Origin: Parvularia atlantis
Lineage: Eukaryota; Opisthokonta; Rotosphaerida
Assembly (NCBI GenBank): GCA_943704415.1
Contig: CALSCO010000440.1
Coordinates: forward strand, 1-57,068
Direction of reading: 5' to 3'
DNA: 57,068 nt
Shown here: in pieces, positions 37,901 through 52,215 of the stretch
Position numbering within the stretch: the first letter of the stretch is position 1
Layout: every line of letters starts with the position of its first letter
The notes under the pieces: generated by a model
Seen by the model: only the letters and a program-made list of their open reading frames with translations
Databases searched by the model: none
Told to the model about the DNA's origin: nothing
Translations under genes and position numbers: made by a program

Positions 37901-39466
37901 TCAGGACAGGAACCAGTCGATGGAGGTCGTGCGCGCGAGTGACCCCATGTGCGCCGCCGGCGTGGCCTGCCGCGGCGTCGGCTGCTGCTGCGCGGAGCTC
38001 GGGGCTGCCGAGCGTGCATCAGCCAGTAGCCCTGCGGGTCGTGCAAGCCAAGCAGCACGCACCGCCCGCGCTGGGCGACTTGGCTGCCCTGGTCGCGGTC
38101 GCGGTCGCGGTCGCGTCTGCACAAAGCCGCCAAAAGGTCAGCGCGGCCGACGAACGCGCGCGGCCGGCACGCACCGGCCTCGCTGCGCTCGAACGCGCCA
38201 AAGACGGCCGAGGTCATCGGTTGGAAGACAAAGTCCGACTCGAGCAGCGGCACCGACTCGGCGATGGACGTGTCGCGCTTGGCCATGATGATGCTCGACA
38301 AGAGCTCCATGCTGCTGGCGGCGCCCTTGACGTCGTCCTGCGCGCCGACGTCAGACGCAACTCGCGCCCGCTCGCGGCGCCCGCGGCACACCTTGGGGCC
38401 CGCGCCACCGTAGACGTTGTTCATGAACGAGACGATGCGGCGCGTCGTCTCCTCCTGCTCGCGCAGCTTCTTGTTTGCCTGGATGTACTCGCGCCAGAGC
38501 GTGCTGCGGGGCGCGGGTGTCAGCACAGGCGCGGCGCACGGCCCCCGCGCACGCACTTGTTCTCCTGGCTGATCGTCACCAGCCGCTGCGACATCATCGA
38601 GACCTGCTCCTCGGCCTCGTACAGGCGGCGCTTGAGCTCGCCGTTGGCCTGGAGGTGCACCTGCAGGCGCGTCTCGCACTCGTCGTGGCTGCTCACCAGC
38701 GTGGCCGGCGCCGGCCTAGCCGGCATGCCTGCCGCGACGATCGCACTGGGCGCGGGGCCGGGGCTGTCCTCGTCGCTGCCGACGCCGCCGTCGCTGGCGC
38801 CGGGGGTCGTGGGCGCGGTCGTGCCGCCGAGACGCCGCGTCGCGCCGTGCGCCGGGTGCCGCGTCGTCTTGCGCTTGATGTACACGAGCAGGTGCGGCTT
38901 GCCGCGCACGAGGTGCGCGTGCTCAAACTGGCGCGGCGCGGCGTGTTTGCGCGACCCGGGCGAAAAAATCTCGCGCGGCGCCCGAGCCTTGCACACCTCC
39001 CACGGCCGCTGCGACGGGTCCGGCAGGCGCGCGGCGACCACGCTCGCCTCGAGGTCCGAGTACTGCGGGGGGCGGCGCGTGCGTCGGCGCGGGGAGGCGC
39101 ACGCGGCGGGCGGCGGGCGGGCCCGGGGCGCACCTTGCGGAATCCGTACATGTTCAGCTGGCGCACAAACGACGTGAAGTTGGAGTGCCGGAAGTTGAGC
39201 GGCAGCAGCTGCGTCGCGAAGGCCTTGGCCGAGGGGATGACGAAGTGCGACGGGTGCGTGGGCGACCAGTGGATAAGGTGGTCCGTGGCCGGGTCGTTGA
39301 TCATGTTGTACAGCTGCGCGCGCTCGGTCGGCGCGGGGGAAAACGGGCGCCGCCGCCCGCCACGGCGCACCTTGGCCAGGAACGCCGAGACCGTGCGCGG
39401 CGGCTCGTCCACGGGCACGCGCAGCTGCTCGTGCGCCTCGTCGTACTCGGTCTTGAGCGCAAACAT
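37901..39466 (-). CDS. HSF: heat-shock transcription factor
   Basis: Trimeric transcription factor that binds heat-shock elements. The winged-helix DNA-binding domain is split by two introns: VSAFLAKLYNMINDPATDHL, IHWSPTHPSHFVIPS, then the recognition-helix region FRHSNFTSFVRQLNMYGFRK, and FEHAHLVRGKPHLLVYIKRK. A leucine-zipper region follows (LQVHLQANGELKRRLYEAEE, TLWREYIQANKKLREQEET). The C-terminal part is short, with an Ala-Thr repeat from gcgacc units, and ends SLARTTSIDWFLS with TGA 37901-37903. The start is ATG 39466. HSBP1, its usual inhibitor, is encoded at 27275-27728. Confidence 0.92.
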
Positions 39467-39506
39467 GTCGGGCGCAGTGCGAAGGGGAAAACTGAGCAGC
39501 GAAAGG

Positions 39507-39514
39507 TGACGTCA
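39507..39514. promoter_or_regulatory. TGACGTCA (CRE/ATF site) upstream of HSF
   Basis: A perfect 8-base bZIP palindrome 41-48 bases before the HSF start codon, inside the 162-bp gap between HSF and the DUF1365 gene. A CCAAT on the minus strand (about 39553-39557) lies some 90 bases before the same start. Both support a regulated HSF promoter here; binding is inferred. Confidence 0.5.
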
Positions 39515-39628
39515 CATCGGCGGCCCAGCGCACGAACCGATCCGGCCCGATCATTGGCTGGCTGCCGCGGCATGGCAACCATCATCCGATGCCAGCACAT
39601 CGACCCGTCGTCCGACTGGGACGCGTGA

Positions 39629-42600
39629 TTAACTCCAACACAGTTCGTGTAGCTGCCATTGCAGCAGTCCGCGCCGGGCGTGCGCAAGCATGAGCGCGAC
39701 GTAGAACTCGTACAGGCGCGTCTGCTCGGCGTGGTCGTCGCTCAGCGCAGGCGACTTGCTCGCAGCGCGCTGGATGCGCTCGCTAGTCAGCCGTCTGGAC
39801 GATAGCGTGAAACACGCACCGCCGTGGCCAGCGCGTCGTCCAGCCGGCGCGCCACCAACGCAGGCACGTGGCGCGTCTGCTTCCAGCGCCCGCTCGCCTG
39901 TGACGTCTCAAGCGCGAGGCCGCTGCGGACGAGGGCATCGCGAATCGCGGGCAGCTTCGCGTTGTGCCGCTGCCGCTTGAGGTAGGGCGAGCGCACGTAG
40001 TTGGTGATCGCGCTGAGGTACATGCGGCCGGCTGCGTCCGTGGCGTCCTCTGCCGCGCGGGTCAGCCCTCGTTGCGACATGTGTCTGTGCGCACCAAACA
40101 GCGCCGTCGCCAGGTACGACAGCGCACGATCGCGCGCGCTCGGCAGCCGGTCGACCGCGAGCACATCCAGCGTCGACCATGCGCTCGCGGGTGTGCGTGG
40201 GTCGACCGTGAGCACGCGCCGTACCACGCGCGTGCCTTGCCGCAAAAGCGTGTCAGCCACAACCCCGTGCTCAAGGCGCGCACCGTGCGGAAAGTGTGCG
40301 GCCATGTCCAGCGGCGCCTCGTCCGCCGGCTGCAGCGTAGGTGACAGTACGATGATCACGTCGATGGCGACGTTTTTGAGCTCTGCCGCGCCCTCGCGAG
40401 TGTCAGCAGCAGCGACGGCGGTGTCCGGCCGTGCAGCCGCCACCCGTGATGCTGCCCAGCACAAAGCTGTCGCCGGTCTGCTCCGGCAGGTGGAAGACCC
40501 GGTCTTGGTACAGCGCGCCCACCACAGCGTGCACGCGGCGCCTGCGATACTGGCGCGGCCGCGCAACGCGTCAACACGATGGCGCACGCGCGGCGGCCGC
40601 GCACGTGCCTCGGCCTTGAGCGCCTCGTGCTCGCCGTTGGTGCCGCCCAGCAGCAGGACGACTTGCTTGCGTGGGATGGCGTCGCTCTCGCCGCCGAGCG
40701 CCGCGTCCACCAGACAGACGATGGCCTCGTCCTCCGACGGTACAACGATCGCTGGGGTCTCCAGCTGGTACTTCACTGCCAGCGTGCGCAAGCAGCGCGT
40801 GAGTCGCCACCGCGCGGCTGCAGCACGCACGGTCGGCCGGGTAGACGGGCGCGGGCGTCGACGGCAGGGCCAGGCCGGTGGCTGCCCCTGCGCTGCGCAT
40901 GCGCAGCGGCTCCACCAGTCGCAGCAGCGCGCTCGACTTGACGGGCGCGTAGAGGTCGAAGCGACTGCTGAGCAGCTGCTCCAGGAACGCAGGCAGATCG
41001 TCGCAGTCCCAGCTGGCGCGAGCGGCAGCGGTCAGGCGCCGCACGCGCTAAGCGTGCCAGCGTCGCGCCGCACCTCGCGTCAGCATACGTGCACGCAACG
41101 GCCTCCCAGCCGCGGTGCGACCCGAGCGCCTCAAACAGGCTGTAGTTGCGCAAATGCATCTGCAGGCCACGTGAGTGGCGCACAGGTCGGCGTGGGGCGC
41201 GCACCTGCACGGGCGGCGCTAGGGACGTCGCACCCAGCACCAACTCGCGCGGCTCAAACGTCGGCAGGCGGAAGCGCACGGCAGGCGCTTGCCGCATCAG
41301 CTGCTCGCCGAGGAGCACGATCCCGCGCTGCTCGCGCGGCGATGGCTCGAGCGTGCCGACGGTCGTCTTGATCGGATCGGGCTTGGTGTACACGGGCAGC
41401 TTCTTCTGCACGGCATTCCGTGATCAGCGAGCATCCGGGCATGAGGCGGTGTACGGTGCGCACGCGGAACGCGAGCTTGCCGGCCTCGTACATGATGCGC
41501 GGCGTCGTCAGCAGCACCGTGATCGGGTGGGCCAGCAGCAGGTAGAGCATCCCTGTCGGGCGCACGTCAGCCCAGCGCACGCACGCCGCGCATCCTGCGC
41601 GCTCACCGGCCACGTCCAGCGGTGACGGCTTGCCCGACAGCTTGGCGAAGAGGTGCTTGCGCCCACCGTCCTTGTAGATCACAAAGACAATGTCCTGCGC
41701 GGCAGCGACGGCGTTCAGCCCACGCGAGCCGACGTCTCGCACGGCGGTAGCACGCGCCAGCCGCTCGCGGATGTCTGCGCAGTGGATCTCGTAGTCGCCC
41801 TGGCGGTCGTTGAACGGCGATACGTGGAAGGCGCGCTCGACGCGGTAGCTGCTCAGGTAGCCCTTGCGCTGGCCCAACGCGACCGCGGCCGCGCGCGCGT
41901 CGAGCGTGTACACGAACGTCTCGCCAAAGGTGTTGTTCACCTGCCCCGGGGAGGGCTGTGTCAGCGCACGGCAGCTCGGCAAGCGCGGTGCCAACCTCGC
42001 TCACGATCAGGCGGATCTCGCCGTCTGCGCCGTAGCAGTAGTAGAAGCTGACCGGGTTGAAGGCCATGCCGAAGCAGCGCGGCATTGTCACGAGCTCGAT
42101 GCGCTCGAAGCGCTCATGCACGCCCTGCCCGTGAGCGCATGAGCGACGGTGCGCCGCCGCGCGATGCCTGCGGGCTGCACCTGCGCGCGCAGAAACGCCT
42201 CGAGCTTGTCGCGCACGGGCGCCTGCCGCCGGCCCATGTAATCCTCGTCGCACAGCCCAAACAGGCGCCACTTGTTGTAGCCAAACAGGAGCTGCCGCAG
42301 GATCGCATCGGTGAGCGGCCGCGGCGCGCGCGCGCGGGCCCCATCGCACCGGGAAGCGGCGCTCGAGTATCGGCAGCTCGTCCAGATCGAGGCAGAAGTA
42401 CAGCACGGGGTAGGTGAACGTGTGCTGCACGGGCTGGAAGCGCGAGTGGACGGTGCTGCCGATGAAGATTCTGAGCGATCGGTGAGCGCGATCGTGGCCG
42501 TCCGCCGGCGGGCGGGCGATCCGCACCGCGAGCGCACGCCGCCGCCGCCGCCACGCCGCCGCCACGCCGCCAGCACGTCGTGCACCCACACGCGCGCCAG

Positions 42601-42657
42601 GAAGACCGCCGCCGCGAGGGACGCGAGAACAACGACGGCCGCGCCGATGTCCAGCAT
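39629..42657 (-). CDS. DUF1365 protein with long C-terminal extension
   Basis: The N-terminus is a membrane anchor (VVVLASLAAAVFLARVWV). Then comes the DUF1365 domain: RIFIGSTVHSRFQPVQHTF, TYPVLYFCLDLDELPILE, FGYNKWRLFGLCDEDYMGRR, CFGMAFNPVSFYYCYGADGE, VNNTFGETFVYTLDA and AFHVSPFNDRQGDYE. DUF1365 has no proven reaction; in bacteria it often sits beside cyclopropane-fatty-acid synthase genes. Beyond PVYTKPDPIKTTVGTLEPS the reading continues in phase through more introns (TYADASWDCDDLPAF, YPADLKYQLETPAIVVPSED, VHAVVGALYQDRVFHLPEQT) to LHELCWS and TAA 39629-39631. I do not recognise this second half. It could be a separate gene if a stop or start was missed near 41000, but exon phases favour one gene. 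Confidence 0.65.
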
Positions 42658-42680
42658 GGCGGCGAACAGTATGGTGACGA
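42658..42680. promoter_or_regulatory. 23-bp divergent intergenic spacer, DUF1365 gene/GCK kinase
   Basis: Twenty-three bases separate the start codons. An upstream out-of-frame ATG for the kinase lies within the gap. No promoter element is recognisable. Confidence 0.45.
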
Positions 42681-45600
42681 ATGTCGGACCGCTTCTCGCT
42701 GCTCGACCGGATCGGTCAGGGCTCGTACGGCGCCGTACACAAGGCGCGCTGCGCTGCGCTGCGCCGCACCGCACCGATCGAGTGAGCGAGAGGCTGGTGC
42801 TGATGCCGTGGCGGCTGCAGGCGCTCGACAAGGCCACGGGCAATGTCGTCGCGGTCAAGATTGTGCCAATGTCGTCGGACGCGGAGGAGCTGAGCAAGCT
42901 CGTGAACGAGGTCGAGATCCTCAAGGACTGCCGCCACGACAACATCACGAGCTTCCTGCTCGCGCAGGTGCAGAGTACAGATCTCTGGGTGCGCACGCGC
43001 GCGCGCGCGCACGGGAGGCGGCAGCGGGCGCGCGGGCAGCTCACGCCCGATGCGCGCGCGCAGATCGCAATGGAGTTCTGCGGCGGCGGCTCGGCGCTGT
43101 CGGTCATGAAGGGTGCGCGGCCGCGCCGCGCCGGCCAACGCGCCTGATGAGAGCGCGTGCGCGCGCACGCAGCGCTCAAGGGGCCTTACAGCGAGGACAT
43201 CATCGCGTACATCCTGCGCGAGACGCTCAGGGTGCGCGCACATCCAGCAAGCGAGATTGTGCCGACGCGCGAGTGCGGCAGGGCCTGGCATACCTGCACG
43301 AGACGAACCGCATGCACCGGGACATCAAGGCCGCCAACATCCTCTTCACCGAGGACGGGCGCGTGAAGCTCGGTGCGCGCGGTCGCTCTGCGCTCGCGCC
43401 AACGCACTGACCGCCGTCGCGCAGCCGACTTTGGCGTGAGCGCACAGCTCTCGGACAAGTTTTCGCTGCGCAAGACCTGCATCGGCTCGCCGTACTGGAT
43501 GGCGCCCGAGGTGCTCATGGCGCAGACGACCGGGCAGGCGTACGGCGTCAAGGTGCGCATGGCCCATGCATGCTGCGCGCTGTGCTGACCGTCGTCGTCG
43601 GCAAGGCCGACGTCTGGTCGCTGGGCATCACGGCGATCGAGCTCGCGCAGCTCAAGGCACGCGGGCCGTCGCGGCGTGTGCCAGGCCGTGTCTGACCGCC
43701 ACGCCGCGCCGCGCAGGCACCGCTCGACCACCTGCACCCGATGCGCGCCATGTACGAGATCCCAAACAGCAAGCCGCCGCGCCTCAAGGACGACAAGAAG
43801 TGGTGTGTGCGGCCGAGCGGCACGTGTGTATGCCGATGTCGTGTGCCCGCGCAGGTCGAAGAAGTTCCACGACTTTGTCGCCGATGCGCTTGTCAAGTCG
43901 CCCGCGGACCGCCCCGCAGCGTCTGACCTGCTCAAGGTGCCCTGGTTGCAACGTGTGCGTGGCCTGCACGCTGAGCCGCTGCTCGCAGCACCCGTTCTTT
44001 GAGGCGCACAAGAGTGTCAGCACGGCCGCGATGGCCTCCGTGCTCGAGATCGCCCAGGCCGCCAAGCTCGCAAGCCGGCAGCGCCTGATCGCCAAGTACG
44101 GCGTGTCGGACCAGTCCGTGAGCACGCCGTTCTCGGTCGAACAGTCGCTGGCGGTGCGCACGCCACGGCAATCAGGCAGTGCCACGCGCTGACGCCGCGA
44201 AACAGGTCGCGCCGCCGCCGCCGCCCAAGGCCCTCGCGTCGCAGGCCGACGCCGTCATTGCGGCTGCGCACACGGGTCCGTTGTGTCGGCATGTGCGTGG
44301 TAGCTGACGCCGCCGCTGCAGACACGCTGCGCAGTGCGGCCGAGCCGTCCGAGGCCGCAGCCAAGGTGAAACTGGGCGTGTTGCAACGCGCGCGTTGACT
44401 GACGGACGATCGCGTGCAGCGAGCCAACGAGGACAACACGGGCACGATTAAGGTCGTCGCGGCAGCGCCCGTCGCCGCAGCTGCGACCGCGGCCACGGGC
44501 ACGACGCCGCTCAAGCCGCGCTCAGACATCTTCTACGGCACCATCCGGGTGCGCGCTGCGCTAGACGTGCCGGCGGCCCGCTGATGGCCGCGTGCAGAAG
44601 GACACCCTGGACCGCCTCGTGGGCCTGTCGGACTTCCTCGAGGAGCTCGTGGACGAGTCGGAGCTGCCGTCGGCCGTGAGCTTCCAGGAGATGCTCGACA
44701 TGGACGTGATGGACCTGAAGGAGGCACGCCGCCGCCGGCCCGCCTGCGCCTGCTGACTGCGAGTGCACAGGAGGAGCGCCCGAGCCTGTCGGGACAGCTG
44801 CGCGCGGGCGGCCCGGTCCCGGACAGCGGCAAGGTGCGCGGGCACGGCGCAGTCGCATCGGCGCTGATGCCTGCCGCAGAAACTGTTCAGCGTGATCGAG
44901 CTGGCCTTTGCGCCGTTCGAGGCGACCTTTGCCGACATCTGGGGTGCGTGGTCGACCGACGCGTGCGCGTGTGCCGTAACACGCCGATCCGCAGGCCGCT
45001 ACGTCTTGCTCGCCAGCGATCGCGGGCTGTATGCGACCGTGGCTGGGTCGACCGGTGCGTCCCCTGTCCCCTGTCAGCGGCGGTCTCACCCGCACGCACA
45101 CAGCGCCGCCAAAGGCGCTGCTAAAGGGCGTGGCGCTCAAGCGCATCGACGTGCTTGAGCAGTACGGCGTGCTGATCGCTCTTGGCGGTGCGCTCAGCCG
45201 CGACCTGCCGTGCGCACTGCTCAATGGCGCCCCAACGCTAGGCAAAAGCAACAGCGTGCGCGTGTACGACCTGGCGCTGCTGCGCAAGATCATCGAGCAC
45301 CTGTTCCAGGGCGACGGCGCGGGCAGCACGGCCAGCAAGATTGAGACGGAGAAGTGCGCCCACGGGTTTGCGGGGCCAGGCATGGCTCACGCGTGCCGGC
45401 AGCTACGTCAAACAGCTCGATGCGACATGCGAGAAGCTGCCAAACACACGCTCGACGGACGAGTACCGCCTGAGTGCGCCGCCGCCTGCTGTCGTGCGCG
45501 CATGTCGACCCGCGCCCGCCGCAGCGCGCCTCGACAGCGCCATCTACCTGACAGTGATGGGCAGGAAGCAAATGATCGTGTTCTGCTGGGCGCCGCATCC

Positions 45601-46659
45601 GTTCAACCGGTTCATGGAGGTCACGGTGCGCGCGTCAGTGCGCGGTAGCCGCCGGGACGAGACTGACGGCCGGCTGCCAGTCGCTCTCGTTCGCCGTCAG
45701 CGGTGCGATGCTCATCGGGCTCGTCACGGGCATCAACCGCCTCAAGAGCTACCTGATCCAGATCAAGGAGGACCTGTACCTGATCGACTTTCACACGTCC
45801 GAGATGTCGCTCGTAGACCTGAAGGCGGCATTCCAGTGCGTGCCTTGTGCCGTGCGCGTTTTCGCCGTCTAATCGGCCGCGGTGCCGCTCAGCGACAACT
45901 CAACGCTGCGGCGCGAGTCGTTCGACGTGGCGTCCCTGCTCGAGATCGGCGAGGAGCGCGCGCCGCCACTGGCCGTGCTGAGCGCGATCGGCGGCGCGTT
46001 TGCGGCCGCACCGGGCCTCGCGACGATGCGCGCCCTGCCGACATCCTCGTGCGTGGTGCACCGTGCGCATGGCGCCGCGCAGGGCCTCCTCACACGCACG
46101 TACAGGGCGAGCGACCGGCGCGGGTCGGCGGCGGCGTCGATGGCGTCGCTGTCGACATTCGTGGACCAGGTCAAGACCGGCGCGGCCGAGCGCGGTCCGC
46201 GCGTCGCGCTAATCTACGGCGATTTGAACGCGGACGCAATGCTGCTGACGGTCGAGGGTTCGTCCGCGGTGTGCGCAGCGTGCACGGTGACTCACGGCCG
46301 GCGCGCGCAGACAAGACGAAGCTCGTGGGCGCTGGCGGCGAGCCCAAGACCGACCTGGTCATCTGGTGGTCCAACGCGCCCGCGGCGACAGGTCACGCGC
46401 TCTCACGCCCGCGCGACACATGCTCACCGTCGCGCGACGCCCAGTGTGCCGCGCCGGGCGGTACGTGGCCGCGTTCGAGGACACGCTGATCGAGGTGCGC
46501 TCGGCGACGACGGGCGAGCCGATCCAGTCGCTCTTCTCGAGCCAGCTGCGTCTGCGCCTGCTCAAGCAGACCCCGTCGGGCCTGGCCGTGCTCGTGCTCG
46601 GCATCCCGAGCGACAAGAAGCGCGGCTGCGTGCTCTACAGCCTCGCGCACGACGGCTGA
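42681..46659 (+). CDS. GCK/MAP4K-type STE20 kinase with CNH domain
   Basis: Germinal-centre-kinase-type Ser/Thr kinase, a MAP4K-like activator of stress MAPK pathways. The kinase domain is first: MSDRFSLLDRIGQGSYGAVH, VAVKIV, ITSFLLAQVQSTDLWIAMEF, MHRDIKAANILF, DFGVSAQLSDKFSLRKTCIG and SPYWMAPEVLM. A low-complexity linker (about 44100-44850) leads to a citron-homology domain (about 44890-46659; GRYVLLASDRGLYAT, VLEQYGVLIALGG, QMIVFCWAPHPFNRFMEV, RYVAAFEDTLIEVRS). This order is typical of GCK-I kinases. Many GTGCG introns; the linker exons are the least certain. The stop is at 46657-46659. Confidence 0.88.
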
Positions 46660-46885
46660 CCGTCGCTGCTTGCTTGCTTGCTTTGTGTGCGCGTGTGTGT
46701 GTGTGCTCGAGTTTGCGGTCGAGTGTGGCCCACCGTGCGGCTCGCCGCTTGCTGTGCGGGTGCCGGTGCTGCCAACGACAACGGCCAGCAGCCCAAGCGC
46801 CGGCACCTGCTACCACGTTGGTAGGTGGCAGCCCCCTCTTACCCGGCCCCCGCTACACCACGGTGTAACCTTTGCTGCGGTCGTG

Positions 46886-50668
<3,783 letters not shown>

Positions 50669-50904
50669 ACGTCTGTAGATTCGGCAACTGGACGTGCCCG
50701 CGGCGGCCCCCACTGTCGCTCTCCGCCACCCGCCCGTGCGCGGTCGCCTTCTCCCTCTCCTCCTCTCTCCCCCGCCTCCCTGGCCGTGGTCCCCTGTGCC
50801 CTCTGCCCGTCCCGTGTGTGTCTGTGCGTTTTGTCGTGTGCGAGTGGCTCTCACGCTCGGGCTGCCGTTTCTCACAGTGCTGATTGCATACACATGGGTC
50901 GTGC

Positions 50905-52184
50905 TCACCGCACAGGCGCCGCCCGCGCCGCCACACGCGCCGCGCCGTCGAGCAGCAGGTGCGTCAGATGCTCGTAGACGAGGAACGTGACGCACGTCGA
51001 CGGCAGCACGCGCACGATGCTCGGGACCATCCCGCGGTAGAACCCGTACAGCCCCTCGTTCCTGGCGCCGCCGCGACGCGTCTCAGTCCACGCGTGCACA
51101 GACAAGCAGCCGGAGCGTCTTACCGCCACATCTTGACAACCATGTCGCTGATGCCTGTGTAGCCCTGCGACGTGTCGCGCACGCGCCCGCGCTGGTCCTG
51201 CAGCCGCGAGCGGATGACTTGGAACGGGTACGTGCCACACGTGGCGAAGACCTTGGACGACGACGCGATGAGCAGGTACTGCGGGACGGACTGGGGTCGC
51301 GCGCGCGCGCGTCATAACGCCGGTGCGGTCTCCGCGGCGCGCACCAGCTTGGCCGGCTGGGCGACGTCTGGTGGCTGCAGCGCCAGCTTCATGTTCTCGT
51401 ACGCGACAAACTGCAGAGACCCGTGCAGCGTCCCAAACAGCGACGGCACCATGCCCTTGTACAGCCCGCGCACGCCCTCCTCGGCGTACACGCGCCGCAA
51501 ACCGTCTGCGCGTGTGCGCATCGTGAGCCGCAGCCCGCGTGCGCATCAAGCCGGTACACGCACCGGCCAGCCCGCGATACGCGTCCGCGTGCCCACTGAG
51601 CTGCATCGCCATGCGCGTCTTGACCAGCCAGATCGGATTGGTCACGAGCGACGTGAGCGCGCCTGCACGCCGCGGTCAGCGACACACACACACGCACGCG
51701 CGCATGCACGCACGCGCGCGCAGAAGAGGACAAACACACCGGCCTCGGCTGCCGCGACCATGTAGTCCCACGAGCCCAGCGGCGCGCCGCCCGCGCCCTG
51801 GCGCAGGTGCTTGATGACGTCGTACCAGAAGAAGTACAGGCCCCACGACAGCGTCGCGCCAACGAGGTTCGGCGACAGGCCCTGGTAGAGCGCGCGCCAG
51901 CCCTCCATGCGCACGATCGTCCGGAACGCGTCGACCGTGCCGCGGTACTGCGGGCGGTCGTAGCGCAGGCTGCCATCGCGGCCGTTCTGGACTGCGCCGT
52001 GTGCTGCGGTGTCAGGCTGCGCAGGCACGGCGCGGGCACACGCACTCTGCAGCCGCACGCGCACGACGTCCAGCGGGTGCACGAGCAGCGTCGACAGCGC
52101 GCCCGCGCCGAGCCCGGACACGGCCTGGTCGAGCGCCGGCAAGCCGAAGAACGAGAACGACGAGCTCGCGGGCATGCTGGGCAT
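50905..52184 (-). CDS. SLC25A32: mitochondrial FAD/folate-type carrier, SLC25A32/FLX1
   Basis: Six-helix mitochondrial inner-membrane carrier. The three repeats show [25 protein letters not shown] and [11 protein letters not shown], each with its following glycine-rich segment ([60 protein letters not shown]). The PIW in the second repeat and the [10 protein letters not shown] run are typical of the FAD/folate/pyrimidine-nucleotide branch. The start is ATG 52184 (MPSMPASSS), the stop 50905-50907. FAD or folate as substrate is inferred from family. Confidence 0.9.
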
Positions 52185-52215
52185 TCGCAAAGTCACGGTT
52201 GTAACGGTCAAGACG
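52185..52215. promoter_or_regulatory. 31-bp divergent intergenic spacer, carrier/coiled-coil gene
   Basis: Thirty-one bases between start codons, containing CGGTTGTAACGG, an inverted pair resembling Myb sites (CAACCG and TAACGG). The match is short and could be chance. Confidence 0.45.

Noticed and set aside
37087-38679. Minus-strand open frame that runs from the HSF coil through the gap into the SAM domain, suggesting an HSF-SAM-NACHT fusion
   Set aside because: HSF has in-phase introns leading to its own stop at 37901-37903, and the SAM gene has a good ATG at 37497; the open frame is read-through of GC-rich introns and gap.
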